Below, in pieces: positions 1 through 11,594 of a DNA stretch of 64,000 nt. Source of the stretch: Paenibacillus sp. (GTDB lineage: Bacteria; Bacillota; Bacilli; Paenibacillales; NBRC-103111); the NCBI GenBank assembly GCA_031180825.1, contig JAPSLM010000003.1, forward strand, positions 248,001-312,000, read 5' to 3'. The position numbers and the translations under genes are program-made. The notes under the pieces were generated by a model. That model searched no databases and was not told the origin of the DNA. It worked only from the letters and a program-made list of their open reading frames with translations. The first letter of the stretch is position 1, and each line of letters opens with the position of its first letter.

Positions 1-379
1 CGTTGGCGATGGCGATCATCGGGATCATGGTCGGATAAAAGAACGCCGTCCGCACGAAGCCTTTGCCGCGAATCGCCTTGTTCGCAAACACCGCCATCAG
101 CAGCGCCAGCGCCATCGATGTCGGTACCGTGCCGAGCGCAAACCACAGATTGTTGGACATGACCTGCCAAAAAATATCGTCCTTCATCAGATGGGCATAA
201 TTATCCAGGCCGGTAAAGACCGGCACCGGGCTCGCCAGATCCGCCTGGTAAAAGCTGAGCCGGATCGTCTTGGCGATCGGATAAAACGTAAACAGGAACA
301 AGAACACGAGCGAAGGCAAAAGCAAAAGCCATGCGAATGCGTCCGTTTTCCATTGTAGGTTGAAGTTTTTGCCGCCCAA
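1..379 (-). CDS. CUT1 ABC sugar permease, MalF/UgpA-like (3' end outside window)
   Basis: N-terminal part of a membrane subunit of a carbohydrate ABC importer; the C-terminus, including the EAA loop, lies beyond base 1. The reading begins at a TTG (379-377) with GGGAGG six bases upstream. The first membrane helix (WLLLLPSLVFLFLFTFYP) is followed by the usual LSFY and GLDNY elements and a second hydrophobic stretch. It lies about 100 bases downstream of the UgpB-like binding protein on the same strand, so the two are most likely cotranscribed and form one transporter. The TTG start is why a simple ATG/GTG scan in this frame misses it. Substrate is inferred only from the neighbouring binding protein. 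Confidence 0.85.
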   Translation of the reverse strand, partial: MGGKNFNLQWKTDAFAWLLLLPSLVFLFLFTFYPIAKTIRLSFYQADLASPVPVFTGLDNYAHLMKDDIFWQVMSNNLWFALGTVPTSMALALLMAVFANKAIRGKGFVRTAFFYPTMIPMIAIAN

Positions 380-482
380 AAGGAAGCCTCCCCGCGATCG
401 TTAAAATAAAGCCGTACCGGAGCCCGGGGCGGCCGCCAGGATCACGCATGCCGCCGCCCGCAGTACACCGGGGTACTCAAGA

Positions 483-1817
483 TTACTTATTGAACGGAGC
501 GAGCGCCTTGTCCGCTTCCTCCTGCGCTTTCTTCAAGGCGTCCGCCGGCGACATCGCGCCTGTCAGCGCCGCCTGCACCTGGTCGCTGAGCGCCTTCATC
601 ACTTTGCCGTTGTTATGTGTGGACAATTCTGCGGCCGCATACTGCAATTGATCGCGCGCGACGACGGCGGCCGGGAATTCGGCGGCGTATTTTTTCATCC
701 GCTCGGTTTCGTAGGCGGATTTGCGGACGGCGACATAGCCGGTGTCGATGCTCCATTGGGCGGCGCGTTCGGATTCGGTCATGAACTTCACGAATTTCCA
801 AGCCGCTTCCTGCTTTTTCTTATCGATATCTTTAAAGATGTAGAAGTTGCCGCCGCCCGTCGGGCTGCCGAAGCTCTTTTGTTTCGGCAGGAAGCTGACG
901 CCGAAGTCGAACTTGGCGTTTTTCTTCACGTTGGACAGGTTGCCCGTCGTATGGTACATCATGGCCGTCTTCCCTTCCAGGAAGTCCGAAGGCACGGTGC
1001 CCCACTCGGTCACGCCTTCCGGCATTACCTTTTCCTTTTTCGCCAAATCCACCCAATATTGCAAGCCTTCCACGTTTTCCGGCGTGTTGAACATGACCTT
1101 TTTGCCGTCCTCGGTCATGATGTTTTTTCCGTTTTGCAGCGCGAACGTCTGGAACATCCAGTAGGCGAAGCCGGTGACCGGAATTTCGAGGCCCCACTTG
1201 CCGTCTTTGGTCAGCTTCTTGGCGTAGTCCTTCATTTCGTCCCACGTTTGCGGCGGTTTGTTCGGATCGAGACCGGCCGCTTTAAACAGGTCCTTGTTGT
1301 AATACAGCACGATAGTACTGCGCTGGAACGGGATGCTGTACGTCTTGCCGCCGGTTTGCGAGTTCGCCAGAAACGCGGGGTAAAAGTCCGACAAATACTT
1401 GTCGCCGCCTTCTTTGGCGATGAACTCGTCCAGCGGAAGGATGGCGTTCATATCGAGCAGGCTGAACAGCTCGGTCGATTGCAGCACGGCGACATCCGGC
1501 GGAGTTTTGCCCTGTACGCCCGCTTGGGTCTTGACGGCGGTATCCGCGTAGCTGCCCGTATAGACCGGCTTGACGGTAATGTTCGGATTTTGCTTCGTGA
1601 ATTCCTGAGCCATCCCTTCGATGGTGGCGGTCAGCGGCCCTCCGACGGCAATCGGGTAATAGAACGTGAGTTCGACCTTTTCGTCCTTCGTCTCCGCTTT
1701 CGTATCCGCCTGATTCGAGGCCGAAGAAGCGGCAGGCGGCTCGGTTTTGGCGCCGCACCCGGCGATCATCGAAATACACAGACCCAGACTTACCATTTTT
1801 GCAGTTACGGAACGCAT
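483..1817 (-). CDS. ABC transporter sugar/glycerol-phosphate-binding lipoprotein, UgpB-like
   Basis: A 444-residue extracellular solute-binding protein of family 1. The signal peptide ends in the lipobox IAGC (Cys about 21), so it should be lipid-anchored outside the membrane. The middle carries STIVLYYNKDLFKAAGLDP, and the later segments TTGNLSNVKKNAKF and DTGYVAVRKSAYE resemble the binding protein of the sn-glycerol-3-phosphate importer (UgpB) as I remember it. The ribosome site is AAGGGAGAG before the ATG. The neighbours upstream on the same strand are a NagD-like phosphatase and the glycerol-3-phosphate-sensing antiterminator GlpP, which fits a glycerol-phosphate or glycerophosphodiester substrate. 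Family is sure; substrate is inferred. Confidence 0.88.
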   Translation of the reverse strand: MRSVTAKMVSLGLCISMIAGCGAKTEPPAASSASNQADTKAETKDEKVELTFYYPIAVGGPLTATIEGMAQEFTKQNPNITVKPVYTGSYADTAVKTQAGVQGKTPPDVAVLQSTELFSLLDMNAILPLDEFIAKEGGDKYLSDFYPAFLANSQTGGKTYSIPFQRSTIVLYYNKDLFKAAGLDPNKPPQTWDEMKDYAKKLTKDGKWGLEIPVTGFAYWMFQTFALQNGKNIMTEDGKKVMFNTPENVEGLQYWVDLAKKEKVMPEGVTEWGTVPSDFLEGKTAMMYHTTGNLSNVKKNAKFDFGVSFLPKQKSFGSPTGGGNFYIFKDIDKKKQEAAWKFVKFMTESERAAQWSIDTGYVAVRKSAYETERMKKYAAEFPAAVVARDQLQYAAAELSTHNNGKVMKALSDQVQAALTGAMSPADALKKAQEEADKALAPFNK

Positions 1818-1931
1818 CGTTTTCTCTCCCTTTGGTTGGTTGAATAGGATATACGTCTGCCGGGATCGTCCCTATGGCTTCACTGTAGCAAACGTGTGTG
1901 ATGTCCTCGTTAGAGCAATGTAAAGCAAATG

Positions 1932-2762
1932 TTAAAAATCGGAGCGGAGAGCTTCCAGCAAATCTCCCATAGAATCCCAGACATAGTCGGGCCGGATCGG
2001 AGACGCGTCCAGGTCGGACCTCGCCGTCACGCCCGTCAGCACCAGCGCCGTGAGCATGCCGCTGCCGAGTCCCAGCAGGATGTCCGTATCCAGCCGGTCG
2101 CCCACCATCAGACAGCGCTTCGCCGGAAGACCGCTCCATTGGAGCGCCTTGCGGGCGTAATAGTCCGACGGCTTGCCGATGACAACCTGCGTCTCGGCGC
2201 AGCTCGCCGCTTCGATCGCTTTCACCATCGCCCACGTGTCGGGGATGACGTCGCCGTCGACCGGACAATACGGGTCGGGATTGGCCGCGATCAACGCCGC
2301 ACCGCTGCGCACGGCCTTCATCGCTTGATGCAGCCGGGCGTAGTCGAAATGCATGTCCATCCCGACAAGCACGTGCGTCGCGCAGAACGGGTCCTCCGTT
2401 CGCCGGACGCCCAGCTCGTCCAACTCGCGGATCAGCGCCGGCTCCCCGACAGGGTAGACGACCGGATCGTGCAGCTCCGTGAAATAGACTGCGGCGGCAT
2501 AGGCGGCCGTCACCACCTCGTGCATATGCGCTTCCAGCCCGAACGCCTGCAGACGCGCCTGGCAGTCGCTCCTCGTCCGCGTCGTCGTATTGCTCAAAAA
2601 CAAAATGCTCTTTCCTTTTTCCCGCAGGAAGGCGAATGTTTCGGCGGCCGCCGGAAGCAGCCTGTCGCCGAGCATGATCGTTCCGTCCAAATCGAAAAAG
2701 AAACCGTCCACTTCCCTCAAATCCGGCAAAATCCTGCGCAGCTCCCTTCGTGATGAAAACAC
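1932..2762 (-). CDS. HAD-superfamily phosphatase, NagD-like
   Basis: 276 residues from a GTG start (2762). HAD motif I is DGFFFDLDGT (nucleophile and acid Asp), motif II LFLSNTTTR, motif III the Lys of IGKPSDYY, and motif IV GDRLDTDILLG; the long insertion between II and III is the C2 cap of the NagD/4-nitrophenylphosphatase/glycerol-phosphate phosphatase branch. Likely a cytoplasmic phosphatase for a small sugar or polyol phosphate. It sits between glpP and a UgpB-like binding protein, so glycerol phosphate is a reasonable substrate guess. The GTG follows a run of eight T and a weak AAAGG; a better Shine-Dalgarno lies further upstream in front of another frame (see findings), so the true start is uncertain. 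Confidence 0.85.
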   Translation of the reverse strand: MFSSRRELRRILPDLREVDGFFFDLDGTIMLGDRLLPAAAETFAFLREKGKSILFLSNTTTRTRSDCQARLQAFGLEAHMHEVVTAAYAAAVYFTELHDPVVYPVGEPALIRELDELGVRRTEDPFCATHVLVGMDMHFDYARLHQAMKAVRSGAALIAANPDPYCPVDGDVIPDTWAMVKAIEAASCAETQVVIGKPSDYYARKALQWSGLPAKRCLMVGDRLDTDILLGLGSGMLTALVLTGVTARSDLDASPIRPDYVWDSMGDLLEALRSDF

Positions 2763-2801
2763 AAAAAAAACCTTTATCCAGCAGAAAGAAGCGGCGCATT
2801 G

Positions 2802-2828
2802 TCATCCGGGCGCTTCCTGCAGCTGCAT
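2802..2828 (-). other. Possible leader peptide ORF (8 codons) before the HAD phosphatase
   Basis: ATG (2828) preceded by AAGGAGAAAACCCTT, a very good ribosome site, reads eight codons (MQLQEAPG) to TGA at 2804-2802. The stop overlaps another ATG (ATGA) in a frame that runs over the T8 tract into the phosphatase region. It may be a coupling leader or an artefact of a lost base. Seen in sequence only; no homologue claimed. Confidence 0.35.
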
Positions 2829-2901
2829 AAGGGTTTTCTCCTTGTCTCATACCCTTGAATATACAATTAGGACTTCCGACTCTTACTCTAACAGCGTTTT
2901 G

Positions 2902-3537
2902 TCATCGGGATGTTAACGGTTTGTGTAATTTTTGTAAAGGCGCGGCTTCCGGCACGGTGGCTGCCCCTGAACCCGGTCCCCACAGCCTCCGGCTGCCCAT
3001 CGATACGGCGCTTGCCCCTGCTTGCAGCGCGAGCTCGATCTCCGCGTGATCGTGAATCAGCCCGCCGGCGATTATCGGCATGGAGATGCTCCGGCGCAGC
3101 TGGGTGATGACCCGGGGAATCAGACCGGGCATAATCTCCACGGCGTCCGGCTCGCTCTGCCCGATATTGTGAATGCCATGCTCCAGCGCCGACGTATCGA
3201 TCAGAAACAGCCGTTGGATCGCGGCCAGGCCGTTCTTTTTCGCCTGCTTGACCAGATGGCTCTTCGTCGAAATAATGCCGGTCGGCCGCCAATGCTCCGC
3301 CACGTACTTCAAAACGATCGGGTCGCTGCCGAGTCCCGCGATAAAATCGACGTGCAGGAACACTTTTTTGCCTGCTTGCAGCGCCGTCTCCACATACTCC
3401 CCAGCCGTGACCAGATCCCCGATCAGCAAAAAGACGACGGGCCACTCGCTGGCGCACGCCGCCTGCAAATCCTCGGCTTTGCGCACCGCGGGAATGATGC
3501 GCTTGTCCCCCATGTACTCGTATAATGCCTGCTTCAC
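2902..3537 (-). CDS. glpP: Glycerol-3-phosphate-responsive antiterminator GlpP
   Basis: 211 residues from GTG 3537, which has AAAGGGG eight bases upstream; an ATG 36 bases earlier (3573) has no ribosome site. The protein carries the GlpP signature: RIIPAVRKAEDL near the N-terminus, VFLLIGDL, VFLHVDFIAGLGSD, a TIM-barrel-like core with DAVEIMPGLIPRVI, and PIIAGGLI with GASAVSMGS near the C-terminus. In Bacillus subtilis GlpP binds glycerol-3-phosphate and mRNA leaders of glp genes and lets transcription pass a terminator. Here it heads a minus-strand series with a HAD phosphatase and a UgpB-like transporter, a sensible target set. I found no convincing target leader hairpin in the gaps. Confidence 0.9.
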   Translation of the reverse strand: MKQALYEYMGDKRIIPAVRKAEDLQAACASEWPVVFLLIGDLVTAGEYVETALQAGKKVFLHVDFIAGLGSDPIVLKYVAEHWRPTGIISTKSHLVKQAKKNGLAAIQRLFLIDTSALEHGIHNIGQSEPDAVEIMPGLIPRVITQLRRSISMPIIAGGLIHDHAEIELALQAGASAVSMGSRRLWGPGSGAATVPEAAPLQKLHKPLTSR

Positions 3538-3573
3538 GTTCTCTGCCCCTTTCCAAGCTCCGTTCTGCGCCAT

Positions 3574-4119
3574 ACGCTGACAAACTCCGCGCAGCTCGAG
3601 TTCATCTTAGCAGACATTTGTCAGGGCAGTGTTAACGGAGGCGGAAGAGCAGGGGGAAAGGAGATCACCCCCAAATCGCGGGGGCTTGTTTTCTTGACCG
3701 TTGGCCGGACCGTTTAACGAGTCAATCATTGCGCCGCCGCTCCAGAATCGTTTCGGGGACAATAGAGGAACTGACGTGCGTTAGTGCGTTCGAATTAGCC
3801 GGCCTGACCAAAATAGCGCATCTGCGGTGTCTTAATGCCCTCATGCAAGGGGAGTTGAACATTCTTCGACATGAATAAGTCACCTTGCTTCCTCTATGTT
3901 CCGAGCAACATCAAAAATCTTGGCTTAGCGCATCCTCGTTCCTTTATTTTCAAGTCGAGTCAAGGTCGGCAATCATCATCGTGCTTCCTCCGCCGATAAT
4001 GCATTTGCCGCCTTGGTTCGTCATTGCAAAAACGCGGGACGCTTACGCGCTGCGTGTTTTTTGACTCCCGGGACTATATATCCCCGAGTTGCTTTTGCTT
4101 GGCATCCGTCGATCTCGCT
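3574..4119. other. Gene-poor stretch upstream of glpP
   Basis: About 550 bases without a convincing gene. It holds a plus-strand hairpin with five G/C pairs near 3667-3683 followed by a T-rich tract. On the minus strand a short reading, THVSSSIVPETILERRRND then stop (about 3725-3785), looks like the tail of a LacI-type repressor. A 25-codon ORF with a ribosome site, beginning MSKNVQLPLHEG, lies at about 3797-3874 on the minus strand. These look like leftovers of decayed genes; none is strong enough to call. Confidence 0.4.
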
Positions 4120-4283
4120 TTATGCACCCCTCCGGTACGGAGCCGCCGTGCTGCGGCGTCCAAGGAGCTGTTCGTGAACCGGCATCAACCGGACCGCAAA
4201 CGTAAATTCGGTCGACGGGCAGTTCCATCCGCTGCCTGAAGCGCAATATCCCCGGCGGCTTGCCGCACGGCGCCCCTTGCATA
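4120..4283 (-). pseudogene. Remnant of a second GH2 beta-galactosidase gene (3' end, internally deleted)
   Basis: Reading right to left, one frame gives CGKPPGILRFRQRMELP, matching [18 protein letters not shown] of the intact beta-galactosidase nearby. A frame change then gives [14 protein letters not shown], matching its C-terminal [14 protein letters not shown]. In the intact protein those blocks are separated by about 129 residues, so the remnant has lost that segment as well as everything upstream. It lies about 800 bases from the 3' end of the intact lacZ, with a frameshifted lysE-family gene between them. Confidence 0.75.
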
Positions 4284-4286
4284 GCG

Positions 4287-4906
4287 TTAACGGAGCAGGC
4301 CGATAAGGGAAACGATCCCGAACAAAACCACAATCGTCCCCGAGATTCGGTTGATCCATTTCAGCGCCGAGACATTCAAGCGTTCCCTAAATAAGCCGAC
4401 CGTAAAGCAAAGAGCGAACCACCAGAGCGCCGAGCCTAAAAAAACTCCCGCGACCAGCGCAACCGCTGAATTGATGCTTTCTCCGGCGCTTCCGATGCCT
4501 ATGCCTGCGAAGATCCCCAGAAAAGACAGGACGGTCATCGGGTTGGCGATCGTCAGTAAAAAAGTGGAAAAATAGGAGCCGAAGAGAGTATCCCCTGACG
4601 CTACGCTTTTGCAGGGCCCGATGCCGGATTGGCGAGAATCGTCCGCACGCCCAAGTAACATAGAAAAATGCCGCCGGCCGCTTGCAGCCAGAGCTTCTGC
4701 TCCAGAAGCATGTTCATGACCAGCGTCAAGCCGAAGCCAGCTGCAAAACCGTATAGCGCATCCGCCGTGGCCGCTCCGAGTCCCGACAAAAAGCCGTGCA
4801 GCCTGCTTAACGCTATCGTTCTGCGAATGCACCGTATCCCAATGGGTCCCACCGGTGCGGCAATCGACAATCCTAAAACGATTCTTTTCCATAAAGCAAA
4901 AAGCAT
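4287..4906 (-). pseudogene. LysE/RhtB-family amino-acid exporter, frameshifted
   Basis: Two minus-strand readings together make one LysE-family protein of about 206 residues. The N-terminal part (start ATG 4906) has SIAAPVGPIGIRCIRRT and continues to ILANPASGPAKA, then stops at 4601. The C-terminal part continues in another frame with LFGSYFSTFLLTIANPMTVLSF and ends GIVSLIGLLR. The break is at a run of four A (around 4605-4612). Complete, this family has about six membrane helices and exports amino acids such as lysine, arginine or homoserine. Either a recent pseudogene or a sequencing error. It reads as monocistronic. Confidence 0.8.
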
Positions 4907-4975
4907 CTACTTTCAAAATCCCTTCGCGATATAGTAGGCTGATTATATCACGAGTGCTGCCTGCGGGGACAAAGC

Positions 4976-5008
4976 TTATAAAAAACGCGGAACGTTTTCG
5001 TCCCGCGT
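4976..5008 (-). terminator. Rho-independent terminator of the lacZ operon
   Basis: On the minus strand ACGCGG-GACG, loop AAAA, CGTT-CCGCGT, followed by TTTTTTAT. It lies about 80 bases past the lacZ stop codon. Confidence 0.85.
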
Positions 5009-5088
5009 GAGTTGGTTGCGATTATCTATACACTTGTGTTCTCCATATACGCTCATCGCGAAAAACGCCGGGGCGCTTCCTCCGCCGC

Positions 5089-8235
<3,147 letters not shown>

Positions 8236-8315
8236 TTATTACTCAACTTTATAGATGTTGTGCTGCATAAAACGGGGTTGTTCCCTTCCCTGCCGCATTC
8301 CCAGCCGCAAAGCCG

Positions 8316-9125
8316 CTATTTAATCCCCGTCTGCGCGATGCCTTCCACGATGTACCGCTGCGCGCCGAAAAATACGAGCAGCGGGGGCAGGCAGATGATC
8401 GACGTCACCGCCATCACGGACGTCATATCGACGCCGTGGACCCCTTTGAACTGGGCGAGCCCGAGCGTCAGCGTATATTTGCTGGAGTCGTTCAGGAAAA
8501 TCAGCGGCCCGAGGTAGTCGTTCCACGTATCGAGCATGTTGAACACGCTCACCAATATCAAGGCGGGCAGCATCAGCGGGACCATCACCCGGATAAAAAT
8601 CCCGAAATCGCTGGCCCCGTCGATCTTCGCCGCCTCCTCCAGCTCCGTCGGAATCGTCATAATAAACTGCCGCAGCAGAAAAATATAGAACGCCGAACCG
8701 AACCAGGCCGGGACGATCAAAGGCTTGAGCGTATTGATCCAGCCGAGAAAGTTGAATTCCATATACAGCGGAATCATCGTCACGTCCCACGGAATCATCA
8801 TCGTCGCCAGCACGATCAGAAACAGCGCATCGCGCCCCGGAAACCGGTAGCGCGCAAAGCCGTATGCCACCAGCGAGGAAGAGATCAGCTGCCCGATATT
8901 GCACAGGATCGTCACGGTCAAGGAATTTTGCAAAAACGTATTGAACGGCTGAATCGTCCACGCCTTGACGAAGTTGCCCCACCGAATCTCCGATGGAATC
9001 CATTTGGGCGGATACATGTAGATTTCGTCCGGCGCTTTCACGGCCGTCGTCACGAGCCAGAAGAACGGCATCAGAAACAGCAGCGAAAAAAAGACGAGCA
9101 GCCCGTACGTGAGCGTTTTTTTCAT
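8316..9125 (-). CDS. CUT1 ABC sugar permease, MalG-like
   Basis: 269 residues with about six membrane helices. The cytoplasmic EAA loop that docks the ATPase reads ELEEAAKIDGASDFGIFIRV followed by PLMLP. The N-terminus has the short MalG-type helix (TYGLLVFFSLLFLMPFFWL). Start ATG 9125 is preceded by AAGGAGGG. It follows the MalF-type permease by 31 bases and precedes lacZ by about 100 bases on the same strand. No ATP-binding subunit is encoded in the window; such importers in Bacillota commonly share an MsmX-type ATPase encoded elsewhere. Confidence 0.93.
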   Translation of the reverse strand: MKKTLTYGLLVFFSLLFLMPFFWLVTTAVKAPDEIYMYPPKWIPSEIRWGNFVKAWTIQPFNTFLQNSLTVTILCNIGQLISSSLVAYGFARYRFPGRDALFLIVLATMMIPWDVTMIPLYMEFNFLGWINTLKPLIVPAWFGSAFYIFLLRQFIMTIPTELEEAAKIDGASDFGIFIRVMVPLMLPALILVSVFNMLDTWNDYLGPLIFLNDSSKYTLTLGLAQFKGVHGVDMTSVMAVTSIICLPPLLVFFGAQRYIVEGIAQTGIK

Positions 9126-9156
9126 CTCCGGTCCCTCCTTTCCCCAACGTCTTTAG

Positions 9157-10116
9157 CTAAGCGGCTTTCCGCCGCTTGCCCGCCCGCTTCGTTTTCACTT
9201 CGCCCTCGTAGTACACCCACATGCCGGTTGAGCGGAAAACAAGCATCGTCAGCGTCAAGATGAGCAGAAACATGATCCACGCATTCGCTGCGGCGTAGCC
9301 CATATGAAAATATTTAAAGGCATTTTCATAAACGTACATGGCGTAAAAATACGTCGAGTTCGACGGCCCCCCGCCGGTCAGCGTCAACGCCAGCGTCAGC
9401 TGCTGGAACGCGCCGATGATCGAGGTGACGAGGTTGAACAGGAGCGTCGGGCTGAGCATGGGCAGCGTGATCCGGAAAAAACGGGTGAACACGCCGGCCC
9501 CGTCGATGGATGCCGCTTCATACAGATCGCCCGGGATGTTCTTCAGCCCCGCCAAAAAGATCAGCATCATCGAGCCCTGCGCCCACAAGCTCGCCCCTAC
9601 CATAGCCGCCAGCGCCCAGCCCGGCTCCCGCAGCCAATCCGGTCCGGCAATGCCGACGAGCGACAAAAAGTAATTCAGGATGCCGTACTCTCCGCTGTAT
9701 ACCCAAGCCCAGATCATCGCAAGCGCAACCCCGGAAATAACGGACGGCAGATAAAAGATCGTGCGGAATATTCCGCTTCCCCGTACCTTTTGATTCAGCA
9801 GCACGGCGAGCAGCAGCGCTACCGATAAATTAAGCGGTACAAAAATCGCGGCGAATTTGAGCGTGACGCCGAGCGACTCCCAGAAAAGCGGGTCGTCCGT
9901 GAACATTCGGGTATAGTTTTGCAACCCGACAAACGTACGCTCTCCGGCAATCGGCCAGTCGTACAAGCTGATCACCAGCGAGAACAGCAGCGGCCCCAGC
10001 GTGAAGGAAACGAAACCGATCATCCAAGGAAGGACGAAGAGGTAAGGCGTAAGCCAGCCTCTTCGTTTCAGTCGGATGCCCGGCTTGGCTGCCTGTCGAA
10101 CGGCTGTCGTATCCAT
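9157..10116 (-). CDS. CUT1 ABC sugar permease, MalF-like
   Basis: 319 residues, hydrophobic with six predicted helices after a basic N-terminus (KRRGWLTPYLFVLPWMIGF). The EAA loop is LYEAASIDGAGVFTRFFRIT then LPMLSP. It partners the MalG-like subunit just downstream and the lipoprotein binding subunit 35 bases upstream. Ribosome site AAGGATGG before ATG 10116. Expected to form the heterodimeric membrane channel of the importer that feeds the beta-galactosidase. Confidence 0.93.
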   Translation of the reverse strand: MDTTAVRQAAKPGIRLKRRGWLTPYLFVLPWMIGFVSFTLGPLLFSLVISLYDWPIAGERTFVGLQNYTRMFTDDPLFWESLGVTLKFAAIFVPLNLSVALLLAVLLNQKVRGSGIFRTIFYLPSVISGVALAMIWAWVYSGEYGILNYFLSLVGIAGPDWLREPGWALAAMVGASLWAQGSMMLIFLAGLKNIPGDLYEAASIDGAGVFTRFFRITLPMLSPTLLFNLVTSIIGAFQQLTLALTLTGGGPSNSTYFYAMYVYENAFKYFHMGYAAANAWIMFLLILTLTMLVFRSTGMWVYYEGEVKTKRAGKRRKAA

Positions 10117-10151
10117 AGGTCCATCCTTCTTCCGTTTTTCGCCTGCCGGCT

Positions 10152-11429
10152 TTATTTGAAAAACTTCTCCGAGTCTTTGACGGCCTTGTCAAGCGAATCC
10201 TTCGCATTCTGGCCGAGCATAATCGTATTGATCGCCGACGTAAGGTTGCGGTTCACTTCGTTCCATTTCGGATTCAGCAGGAACGCCGGCGTGTCGTCGC
10301 AAGCCTCCAGCATGTTGTAGAACGATTGGTAAAGCGGGTCTTGGTCGAGCTTCTTCTCGGCTACGACGCTTTTGCGCACCGGCAGGTCGGAGGTCCGCAG
10401 CTTGATTGCCTCATCGGATGCGTAATATTTGACGAATTCCCAAGCCATTTCCTTATTCTTGGACGATTTGGAGATCGAAACCGCGGATTCGGCGATAACG
10501 CCTTTGAGCTTTTTGCCCGGGAAGGCCGGCATGATGACCGTGCCGACGTCGATTTTGGCTTCTTTGAAGCCGTCCAGCGGCCACACGCCGCTTTCCCACA
10601 TGGCGATCTTGCCCGCTTTGAAAATGTCATCTCCGGATTGCTGGTTTTTGCCGCCGACAATGACGGCCGTTTTCTCCTTGATCAGGCTGCCGAACATTTG
10701 CAGCACCTCGGCCGTTTCTTTGCCGTTCATGAACCCTTCGATCGACTTGCCGTCCGGGCTGATGAAGCTGCCGCCATTGCTCCAGATAACCCCCTGCAGG
10801 TCGTACGGATCGTTCTCCGCCCGGACGCCGAAGCCGTACTGCTTTTTGGCGGGGTTCGTGAGCTTCTTCGCCGTTTCCTTGAAATCGTCCCACGTCCAGC
10901 CCGCTTTCGGATACGGCACGTTCGCTTCGTCGAACAGCTTCTTGTTATAGTACATGACGCGGGTCGTAAACCCGGCCGGCATACCGTACGTTTTGCCGTC
11001 AATCTTCACGTAGTTGAACAGCCCGGGATAAAAGTCGTCCGGCTTCAAGCCGGCATCGGCGGCCATCATCGCATCCAGCGGTTCAAGGTTCTGGTAATAA
11101 GTGGGAAAATCCCACATATACATCACATCAGGCGCATTGTTCGCTCCGATCGAAGCGGCCAGCTTCTGGTCGAAGCCGTCCCCGTACGCCTCTACCTGCA
11201 CCTTGACGCCGGGGTGCTTCGCTTCGAATTGGCGCGCGATCGTCTCCTGAATTTTGAGCAGATCGCCCGTATCCCACGTGGCAAAACGCAAGGTCACCTG
11301 CTTGCCCGGTGCGGGCGTCTGCGCCCCCGTTGCGCCGTTCTGCGGCTCGCTTGCCGGCTTGCTGCACCCGGCGGCCAGGAAAGAAGCGGACAATATCGCT
11401 GTCGTAACAAGAAGCATCCTTCGTTTCAT
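10152..11429 (-). CDS. ABC transporter sugar-binding lipoprotein
   Basis: 425 residues, family 1 extracellular solute-binding protein. Signal peptide with lipobox LAAGC (Cys about 22), then a charged linker and the two-lobed binding domain; MYYNKKLFDEANVPYPKAGW and TWDDFKETAKKLT are typical. Start ATG 11429 with AGGGGGA upstream. It is preceded by its own promoter with a cre-like box, and by the kinase/regulator pair that presumably controls it. Likely ligand is a galactoside, judging from lacZ at the end of the run; the sequence alone does not fix this. Confidence 0.92.
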   Translation of the reverse strand: MKRRMLLVTTAILSASFLAAGCSKPASEPQNGATGAQTPAPGKQVTLRFATWDTGDLLKIQETIARQFEAKHPGVKVQVEAYGDGFDQKLAASIGANNAPDVMYMWDFPTYYQNLEPLDAMMAADAGLKPDDFYPGLFNYVKIDGKTYGMPAGFTTRVMYYNKKLFDEANVPYPKAGWTWDDFKETAKKLTNPAKKQYGFGVRAENDPYDLQGVIWSNGGSFISPDGKSIEGFMNGKETAEVLQMFGSLIKEKTAVIVGGKNQQSGDDIFKAGKIAMWESGVWPLDGFKEAKIDVGTVIMPAFPGKKLKGVIAESAVSISKSSKNKEMAWEFVKYYASDEAIKLRTSDLPVRKSVVAEKKLDQDPLYQSFYNMLEACDDTPAFLLNPKWNEVNRNLTSAINTIMLGQNAKDSLDKAVKDSEKFFK

Positions 11430-11455
11430 TTCGAATTCCCCCTGAACGTCTGTTA

Positions 11456-11480
11456 GTTAACCGCTTACATGCTTATTGTA
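11456..11480 (-). promoter_or_regulatory. Promoter -10 with cre-like box ahead of the binding-protein/lacZ operon
   Basis: On the minus strand TACAAT (11480-11475) is a good -10; four bases further down, ATGTAAGCGGTTAAC (11470-11456) matches the catabolite-repression consensus WTGNAANCGNWNNCW at 13 of 15 positions. A cre box just downstream of the start point suits roadblock repression by CcpA. A TTGTAT lies 15 bases upstream of the -10, which is short spacing. Confidence 0.55.
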
Positions 11481-11594
11481 ATGGGAGTAAAGCGCATACA
11501 AAACGGAGGGATGTTCGGAAAAGCGTGCATCATCGGCTTCACGAACGGCCTCTGCCAAGCAAAGGTGTCTTTTCGTACGATGGCAGCCGTGTTT

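Noticed and set aside
1282..2850. 522-codon minus-strand open frame covering parts of the HAD and binding-protein genes
   Set aside because: It is out of frame with both recognised proteins and its translation has no family features; only its first codons are of interest as a leader.
3667..3696. Possible GlpP antitermination target or riboswitch upstream of glpP
   Set aside because: The hairpin is oriented as a plus-strand terminator, not for the minus-strand glpP transcript, and no alternative pairing is evident.
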